Shown: piece after piece, positions 1 to 3,805 of the stretch
Layout of the letters: each line of letters opens with the position of its first letter
Position numbering within the stretch: the stretch's first letter is position 1
From: Candidatus Aerophobota bacterium
Lineage (GTDB): Bacteria; Aerophobota; Aerophobia; Aerophobales; B3-G15
Assembly: GCA_021162265.1 (NCBI GenBank)
Contig: JAGGZA010000016.1
Coordinates: forward strand, 1-10,394
DNA: 10,394 nucleotides
Direction: 5' to 3'
The notes under the pieces: generated by a model
Database searches by the model: none
Seen by the model: only the letters and a program-made list of their open reading frames with translations
Told to the model about the DNA's origin: nothing
Made by a program: the position numbers and the translations under genes

Positions 1-44
1 AGGAAAAATACCCCTGCAACAATCCAACCTAATGCTGTCTCCAT
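1..44 (-). CDS. Start of a gene with a hydrophobic N-terminus, cut by the left edge
   Basis: Only the first 14 codons are visible: METALGWIVAGVFF. The ATG (42-44) has the strong ribosome site AAGGAGG (50-56) at a spacing of five and starts two bases after the preceding stop, so it is very likely a real gene. The visible part is hydrophobic and would suit a signal anchor or a small membrane protein, but too little is present to say more. Confidence 0.65.
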   Translation of the reverse strand, partial: METALGWIVAGVFF

Positions 45-46
45 AC

Positions 47-178
47 TTACCTCCTTTTCACTCCCTTTCTCTCTGGGAGTTTTCTATATGGTGTTTTTGT
101 ATGTTTAGCCCATCTGCGGGCTGTTTTCGGCTTATTTTTAAACATCCACCGCCATTGTTTTTTGGATTTAAATGGCAT
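47..178 (-). CDS. Basic phage mini-protein, 43 aa (MPFKSK-type)
   Basis: The frame runs from the ATG at 176-178 to TAA at 47-49. The product begins MPFKSKKQWRWMFKNKPK, continues TARRWAKHTKTPYRKLPERK and ends in basic residues. I recognise this layout from many small phage and prophage proteins: MPFKSK at the start, an aromatic W-M-F, then P-x-x-A-x-R-W-A, and a K-L-P-E-[RK] end. Their function is not known to me. About 40 percent of residues are Lys or Arg, so nucleic-acid contact is possible. It begins three bases after the 85-residue gene's stop with only a weak ribosome site (GGGGGT), suggesting coupling. Its last codons carry the strong ribosome site (AAGGAGG) of the next gene. Confidence 0.8.
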   Translation of the reverse strand: MPFKSKKQWRWMFKNKPKTARRWAKHTKTPYRKLPERKGVKRR

Positions 179-181
179 AAA

Positions 182-439
182 TTACCCCCAAGTCTCTAAA
201 ATACCCTTTATCTCGGCTGCGTATTCTTTCACAATCTCTAAAAACTCCTCTGGATGCTGTTTATACCAGAACAGAATGAGTTTATACCATTCCTCTGGCG
301 GGGTAACTGTTTTTAAAACATCATAAATCCTTTTTGCTATAATTCCCCTCTCGCTTGAATTGTAAATAGCCTCAACCAAACTCTTGGCTATTATCTCCTC
401 ATTTTCTCCAATCACTTTCAAAACATCGCTCTCATCCAT
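182..439 (-). CDS. Small helical protein of unknown function, 85 aa
   Basis: The best start is the ATG at 437-439 (MDESDVLKVIG). GGAGG at 445-449 lies five bases upstream. The longer frame's ATG at 449-451 overlaps that ribosome site and so is unlikely to be used. The product is acidic and almost all helix: ENEEIIAKSLVEAIYNSS, a linker RGIIAKRIYDVLKTV, then TPPEEWYKLILFWYKQHPEE and FLEIVKEYAAEIKGIL. The C-terminal helix pair resembles the 48-residue neighbour. It has no membrane segment, metal site or catalytic motif. The stop is three bases before the next start, so expression of the two is probably coupled, and the palindromes at 455-516 lie directly upstream. It could be a small regulator or host-interaction protein; no function can be assigned. 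Confidence 0.72.
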   Translation of the reverse strand: MDESDVLKVIGENEEIIAKSLVEAIYNSSERGIIAKRIYDVLKTVTPPEEWYKLILFWYKQHPEEFLEIVKEYAAEIKGILETWG

Positions 440-454
440 AAAAACCTCCATTTC

Positions 455-473
455 TGTCAGGTGCTACCTGACA
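455..473. promoter_or_regulatory. Perfect palindrome with 8-bp arms, operator candidate
   Basis: TGTCAGGT (455-462), GCT, ACCTGACA (466-473) is a perfect inverted repeat lying 3 to 21 bases upstream of the ribosome site of the 85-residue gene. It overlaps the ACAAATTTGT element (471-480). It could be a dimeric repressor operator or a hairpin in the leader that masks the ribosome site. No matching regulator gene is in the window. Confidence 0.5.
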
Positions 474-502
474 AATTTGTTCTATTTTTGACTTGCCGTA
501 GC

Positions 503-516
503 GGACAAATTTGTCC
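503..516. promoter_or_regulatory. 14-bp perfect palindrome, second copy of the ACAAATTTGT element
   Basis: The palindrome GGACAAATTTGTCC is perfect. Its core GACAAATTTGT (504-514) also occurs at 470-480, exactly 34 bases away. Each copy has a small hairpin on its left in plus orientation: 455-473 beside the first copy, and CCG-TAG-CGG at about 496-504 beside the second. A repeated palindrome in a 103-base gap between mini-genes is typical of operator DNA. Confidence 0.5.
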
Positions 517-542
517 ACCTTTACAAATAAAAATAAGAAGTA

Positions 543-689
543 TCACATTTTATCACTATATTCCCGCAGTATCTTTAAGACTTCCTTTACAAAATCTGGG
601 TCGTGTTTTAACAGAAACAAAATCATATCCCGCAAATATCCTGAAGTTACATTGTTCTTACTAATCGTCTCATACAGGTCGTTCTCCAT
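543..689 (-). CDS. Small helical protein, 48 aa, related to the next mini-gene
   Basis: This short frame runs from the ATG at 687-689 to TGA at 543-545. An AAGGAG lies five bases before the start, a good reason to believe it is translated. The product begins MENDLYETISKNN and continues as helix: YLRDMILFLLKHDPDF, then VKEVLKILREYSDKM. The second half resembles residues 52-80 of the 85-residue product of the next gene. Both have I-L-F, a lysine, an acidic/His-Pro turn, and a Val/Ile-Leu helix ending in Tyr. The two therefore look like members of one small family, one long and one short. There is no membrane segment, signal or known motif. It could be a regulator, inhibitor or adaptor; the function is unknown. 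Confidence 0.72.
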   Translation of the reverse strand: MENDLYETISKNNVTSGYLRDMILFLLKHDPDFVKEVLKILREYSDKM

Positions 690-710
690 ATCAACTCCTT
701 CTTAAAGGTG

Positions 711-727
711 TGTAAAATTTCTTTACA
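711..727. promoter_or_regulatory. Operator-like inverted repeat upstream of the 48-aa gene
   Basis: TGTAAA (711-716), five bases, TTTACA (722-727) form a perfect inverted repeat 22 bases upstream of the 48-residue gene's start, just before its ribosome site. AT-rich DNA with TATATT (minus strand, 730-735) lies beside it, but no convincing -35 box was found. The position suits a repressor site, or an RNA hairpin near the leader. Confidence 0.35.
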
Positions 728-759
728 AAAATATACTAATATGCGTTATTTTAACCGTA

Positions 760-780
760 GAGGCTCGGGAAAGAGACCTC
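760..780 (-). terminator. Bulged hairpin after the lysis operon, possible terminator or processing site
   Basis: On the minus strand GAGG-T-CTC pairs with GAG-CCTC around TTTCCC: seven base pairs with one bulged T. It lies between the late operon and the mini-genes, in a 129-base gap without a coding frame, where a transcript end would be expected. The following minus-strand bases (TACGGTTAAAAT) lack a clear T-run, so termination is only a possibility. Confidence 0.3.
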
Positions 781-781
781 A

Positions 782-800
782 TAGTAGGAATATACTACTA
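782..800 (-). repeat. Inverted repeat after the lysis operon (6-bp arms, 7-base loop)
   Basis: TAGTAG (782-787) and CTACTA (795-800) are perfect arms around GAATATA. The site starts 19 bases past the last lysis stop and stands next to a second hairpin at 760-780. Neither is followed by a T-run on the transcribed strand, so it is not a textbook intrinsic terminator. It could protect or process the 3' end, or bind a protein. Confidence 0.45.
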
Positions 801-818
801 CCCACCGAAAGCATATCT

Positions 819-1127
819 CTATTTTGAGAATTTTGCCCTCTCTGGTAATTTTTTGTTTAGAAAAACACCAAAATCATGTAAAAATCTTGATGAGTTTCCC
901 AAAATTGCTCCTGAAAGTATCTTGTCAAGAGAATCTGTTGTGTTAATTCCCACAAGAGATAAAAGTCTCCAGTTTGCCAACAAGCAAATGATTATACCAA
1001 CAAGCCAAGCGATGAGGAGGCTATAATTTTTCTGGTTAACAGCCTTCTTAATCATCTCAACAAAGTAATTAGCGAGCCACCCCAAGATAAAGATTTGGAT
1101 TAGAATTTCACTTATTGCTTTTTCCAT
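819..1127 (-). CDS. Putative holin (small multi-pass membrane protein)
   Basis: The 102-residue protein has two strong hydrophobic segments, about 7-25 (EILIQIFILGWLANYFVEM) and 36-53 (SLLIAWLVGIIICLLANW), split by a short basic loop (KKAVNQKN). A weaker hydrophobic stretch at 66-78 leads into ILGNSSRFLHDF. The ending G-x-x-x-G-x-S-x-F-x-H-D recurs in small phage membrane proteins. The tail is basic (NKKLPERAKFSK), as in holins. Holins form the inner-membrane hole that lets the signal-less amidase reach the wall. The gene is third in the lysis cluster and its start lies 20 bases inside the preceding gene with only a weak ribosome site, suggesting low, coupled expression. The holin call comes from size, topology and place; no specific family is claimed. 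Confidence 0.66.
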   Translation of the reverse strand: MEKAISEILIQIFILGWLANYFVEMIKKAVNQKNYSLLIAWLVGIIICLLANWRLLSLVGINTTDSLDKILSGAILGNSSRFLHDFGVFLNKKLPERAKFSK

Positions 1128-1455
1128 TCAGCTTTCCCTTTATAAAAGACACTTCTTTTACTATCTCCAATAACCTATCACTGTTGTGGTTAACTGATAC
1201 TCCGACCTGCTTCATAGTCTCTTGTAGTTCACTCACACTTATATCAAGACTTGCCATATCATCTGATAGTTCTTTTATAGACTGACCGAGTTTATTGATG
1301 TCTGAATTAAACTTTGTCATAGTTTTGACATACTCTCTATAACTTTCAACTATTTTCGGGGTGTATTTTACAGCCAGAAAAATAATAATCCCCAAAATTA
1401 CAAGGGATACTCCATGTCTGTCTATCAGCATAAGTATCTGCTCTATGTTATTCAT
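1108..1455 (-). CDS. Single-membrane-segment coiled-coil lysis protein
   Basis: The 115-residue protein has one clear hydrophobic segment at about 16-30 (VSLVILGIIIFLAVKY). A long heptad-like helix follows from about 35 to 105 (FNSDINKLGQSIKELSDDM, then LDISVSELQETMKQVGVSV), and the tail is basic. Such proteins often sit beside endolysin genes and are usually annotated as holin-like or BhlA-like. They probably anchor an oligomer at the inner membrane and modulate holin timing. The membrane segment is N-terminal, unlike XhlA-type proteins where it is C-terminal. A GGGAG lies before the ATG. Both ends overlap neighbours, by 8 bases with the amidase and 20 bases with the holin-like gene, which ties all three to one lysis operon. 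The lysis role is inferred from position and topology. Confidence 0.62.
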   Translation of the reverse strand: MNNIEQILMLIDRHGVSLVILGIIIFLAVKYTPKIVESYREYVKTMTKFNSDINKLGQSIKELSDDMASLDISVSELQETMKQVGVSVNHNSDRLLEIVKEVSFIKGKLNGKSNK

Positions 1456-2131
1456 TTTTTAACTCCCTAATCCTCTTATCTATCTCGCTTATAAGAAGTT
1501 GGGATATAGTTTCAATTAGACTTTTCTCATACTCCAGCCGTTCTATTTCTTTGTTTATTTCTATCGCTAAAATAGTCCCCAAATCTGCCTGTTCATCTGG
1601 TGAATGCTCGGCTTTAAGCCAGCCAAACTTTTTAGCAATATTGACTGCCTTTTGCTTCCATACGGGTTTACTCATAGTCTCTTTCACCTCCGTTCTAATC
1701 TTGGGTAGAAGCCTGTATAAATAATGCCCAGGGCATTCTGTCCATTCATCCCCCACATCTCTATGCCCCAATATATTTTCGGGGGAGATTTTATATTTCC
1801 TCACCAATTTTTTAAGAAGTGCCACTAAAGATTTTATCTGTGCTTTTGTGGATTCTCTTTTTGATAAATTCCCCCACAAACATACAGCAACAGATGTATC
1901 ATTCACATTATTATTGTTGGCATGCCAGACTACTACATCATCAGGATTGCCCTTCATAATTTGCCCATTAGTCAGGATTACATAGTGATAATGATATTCG
2001 GGGTATCTTTTGAAATGATGTTCTACCGCTATTTTCTGCCAGTCAAGATTGTTATAGGAGCTATCAACTCCAAAATGGTGAACAATAATATATATTGTTT
2101 TAGTTCGTTTAGTCCCGTAGTCAAGAGCCAT
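1448..2131 (-). CDS. N-acetylmuramoyl-L-alanine amidase endolysin (Amidase_2/PGRP type)
   Basis: The enzyme should cut the bond between muramic acid and the L-alanine of the peptide stem, opening the cell wall at the end of infection. Residues 12-145 follow the T7-lysozyme/AmpD/PGRP fold. H18 (IIVHHF), H123 (LGHRDVG) and C133 (TECPG) match the three zinc ligands, and Y48 in YHYHYVI matches the catalytic tyrosine. H70 in WHANNN is the usual conserved histidine. T131 stands where T7 lysozyme has lysine, as in many PGRP amidases. From about 155 follows an unplaced C-terminal part: WKQKAVNIAKKFGWLKAEHSPDE, faintly like the SLH-type helpers of other lysins, then a charged helix to residue 227. It has no signal peptide, so it needs a holin. 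It starts directly after the preceding stop with GGAGG nine bases upstream, and overlaps the next gene by eight bases. Confidence 0.93.
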   Translation of the reverse strand: MALDYGTKRTKTIYIIVHHFGVDSSYNNLDWQKIAVEHHFKRYPEYHYHYVILTNGQIMKGNPDDVVVWHANNNNVNDTSVAVCLWGNLSKRESTKAQIKSLVALLKKLVRKYKISPENILGHRDVGDEWTECPGHYLYRLLPKIRTEVKETMSKPVWKQKAVNIAKKFGWLKAEHSPDEQADLGTILAIEINKEIERLEYEKSLIETISQLLISEIDKRIRELKNE

Positions 2132-2851
2132 TTATTTGTTCCTCCATATAGAGTAAAGTCCAATGGGTATGTCAAAAAGGATTTGTCCTGTGGACTCATC
2201 TTCCTGCTCTAACAACTCTGGCAGTATAATTCTTGAGAATATAACACCGCCGACAGAAGGTAGCAGTATGTATTGCTTCAACTCTATAATTGTGTCTGTG
2301 GTGAGTTTTTTCAGCTTGTATGATAAAACCTCCACATAGCATTGAGTAGCATATCCTTTTCGGGGAGTCTCCCACCAATTCTTTGTCGTTGTAAACTGAA
2401 CCATATATTCTGTATTTGAGTTATTAATCTGTTCCCATGTTAAAGCCGTGCCATCATCGTTTTGAGTAATTGTTGTTGATTCATAGGTTGTCCATGTGTC
2501 GGTTAGGGAATAAGATTTTCTGTGTTGCCCACTTAACGACCAAATACGAGGCTCAAGTGTTACTTCAATATCTGTTCCGCTGTCTCCTCTGCACCGAGCA
2601 TAAAATTTAACGCTGATAGGATATTCGTCTTCTTCAGGGTCAATTGGAGGAACTTTAAATCTAAAATTAGTATAATAATTATAGTCAGGATAATAATCAC
2701 TCCCTCGTAAGTCTTCTGTATATAAATAAGTGCTGTCATCATCTGGGGCAGTGTCATCTATTTTATCCCAGTAATTTCCCGAATCTGGATATTGAAAGAT
2801 CTCCCCGTCAGAATATACTACTTCATTCGGTCTTAATATATAGTTTGCCAT
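2132..2851 (-). CDS. Beta-sandwich virion protein with one TTD repeat unit
   Basis: The 239-residue protein begins MANYILRPNE and has a Tyr/Asp-rich first third (NYWDKIDD, DDDSTYLYTED, DYNYYTNFRF). This is followed by IDPEEDEYPISVKFYARCRGD and a stretch ending TALTWEQINN. The order of lead strand, acidic D-D-x-S-x-Y turn, Y-P-I-x-V-K-F strand and T-W-E-Q-I-N segment is typical of virion beta-sandwich proteins in tail and appendage clusters. At residues 181-194 it has KKLTTDTIIELKQY, a single copy of the 14-residue unit found eight times in the large tail-tip gene. The last 45 residues are hydrophobic strands plus a helix ending SIWRNK. The start is one base past the previous stop with only a weak ribosome site, implying coupling. 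It is the last structural gene before lysis. Confidence 0.6.
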   Translation of the reverse strand: MANYILRPNEVVYSDGEIFQYPDSGNYWDKIDDTAPDDDSTYLYTEDLRGSDYYPDYNYYTNFRFKVPPIDPEEDEYPISVKFYARCRGDSGTDIEVTLEPRIWSLSGQHRKSYSLTDTWTTYESTTITQNDDGTALTWEQINNSNTEYMVQFTTTKNWWETPRKGYATQCYVEVLSYKLKKLTTDTIIELKQYILLPSVGGVIFSRIILPELLEQEDESTGQILFDIPIGLYSIWRNK

Positions 2852-2852
2852 T

Positions 2853-3353
2853 TTAACTCACGGATATTTGACTTATCTTGCCATTTGACCAAGTTATAGT
2901 GTAGGTAACGCTTTCCTCGTAAACAAAACTTGCTTCTATAACATCGGAAGAAGAGTTAGCACTATCAAATGTAACTTTGCCATTTGTGTAATCAACAGTA
3001 AATCCAGATGTAATTTCTGTTCCATTCTTGTAGATTGTTGACCCTTCAGAGGAAAGCCAGGGCGACCTGATGGATGTATATACTGTATTATCTGTTGTGT
3101 CAAGATTTTCTTTAAAAACATGTATTTTGTAGGTTAAATCTACTGATGTGGGTTTGTCATCTGTATATGTAACCGTTGCTGTAAAATCTATATCACCGCT
3201 ACCAGAGACTTCAGTAATCCGACCCTCGCTATCACGGGTGTATGTAATAGTCTGGGAAGAAAAAATACCCAGCAGGGTTTTAATAACACCATTGTAAAAA
3301 CTTGCCCTTAACCTGTCCTTCCCTGCTTTTAATGTTTGAATATAATAACTCAT
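2853..3353 (-). CDS. Beta-rich tail appendage protein with embedded beta module
   Basis: This 166-residue protein opens with an amphipathic segment (LKAGKDRLRASFYNGVIKTL). It then alternates strands with turns such as ITYTRDSEGRITEVSG and TVTYTDDKP, which recall YD-repeat-like hairpins. Residues 105-147 contain a module of the form Y-x-N-G, VDYTNGKVTF, VIEASFVYEE. The same layout occurs in the large tail-tip protein at about 608-662, so the two share a domain type. The protein ends in another hairpin, YTITWSNGKISQISV. It has no signal peptide or membrane segment. An AGGAGG lies four bases before the ATG. It is probably a tail-tip or appendage subunit, judging by composition and neighbours. 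No named family is claimed. Confidence 0.6.
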   Translation of the reverse strand: MSYYIQTLKAGKDRLRASFYNGVIKTLLGIFSSQTITYTRDSEGRITEVSGSGDIDFTATVTYTDDKPTSVDLTYKIHVFKENLDTTDNTVYTSIRSPWLSSEGSTIYKNGTEITSGFTVDYTNGKVTFDSANSSSDVIEASFVYEESVTYTITWSNGKISQISVS

Positions 3354-3361
3354 AATTCCTC

Positions 3362-3805
3362 CTATGAGAAGGTTAGTGTGTATGTAATACTCTTTGCCAC
3401 ACTATCATTTTTTGTCTCGTTGCAGTTCAAATGGGAAACCAAAACACCAGATTGGGTTAATAGTCCAACATTTCCCCATGTCATATTAGCCTCTTCTGGC
3501 GACACATAGAAATAAAAATAGGCTGCATTGTTAACATTGGCAATATTATCGGCGGAAATTCTAAAAATCTCATCTTCTACTTCTGTATCGTCTGCACTTA
3601 CCGTTGTTGTGCCTGTCCCTATGGCAAGAGTTGTTATGTAATCACTAGTCCCGTTGACTATATAATCAGCCAAAAGGTTCTTCCCTACCGTTGTGATAAG
3701 ATTATCATATATATTTGTTGAGATAGGAACCCATATCCCGTTTTGTCTTTTAAGTGTTGTTATAATACACTTTCCCTTAATTTTAATACTACTATCCATA
3801 AACAT
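3362..3805 (-). CDS. Tail fibre / receptor-interaction type protein, about 147 aa
   Basis: The sequence follows a pattern common in small phage tail fibre or tail-tip proteins: NLITTVGKNLLADYI, then TLAIGTGTTTVSADDTEVEDEIFR, then strands with YFYFYVSPEEANMTW, GLL and SHLNCNETKN, and a closing strand ITYTLTFS. In such proteins the G-x-N-x-L and LAIGTGTT-acidic-E-x-x-R segments mark a beta-rich domain whose variants are usually tied to receptor contact. Three ATGs lie in a row at 3811, 3808 and 3805. The GGAGG at 3812-3816 touches the first one, so the third (3805, spacing six) is the better start; 3799 is also possible. The gene overlaps the end of the mosaic tail gene. Exact placement in the virion is not visible. 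Confidence 0.68.
   Translation of the reverse strand: MFMDSSIKIKGKCIITTLKRQNGIWVPISTNIYDNLITTVGKNLLADYIVNGTSDYITTLAIGTGTTTVSADDTEVEDEIFRISADNIANVNNAAYFYFYVSPEEANMTWGNVGLLTQSGVLVSHLNCNETKNDSVAKSITYTLTFS

Noticed and set aside
61..122. Short inverted repeats CTCCC/GGGAG (61-79) and AGCCC/GGGCT (107-122) as a terminator or riboswitch
   Set aside because: Both lie inside the 43-residue gene, have five-base arms only, and are explained by coding sequence.
488..516. Sigma-70 promoter using TTGACT (488-493) on the plus strand
   Set aside because: No acceptable -10 box lies at the right distance and no plus-strand gene follows.
461..705. Two overlapping plus-strand frames of 64-67 codons
   Set aside because: They lie opposite the 48-residue minus gene and the palindromic gap, have no ribosome site, and their products look like random translation.
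690..818. tRNA or small gene in the gap after the lysis cluster
   Set aside because: No cloverleaf can be built and the longest minus frames are 11 and 19 codons without ribosome sites.
2132..2851. Variable region of a diversity-generating retroelement, suggested by Tyr/Asn/Asp-rich segments
   Set aside because: There is no reverse transcriptase, no template repeat and no adenine-limited duplicate in the window.
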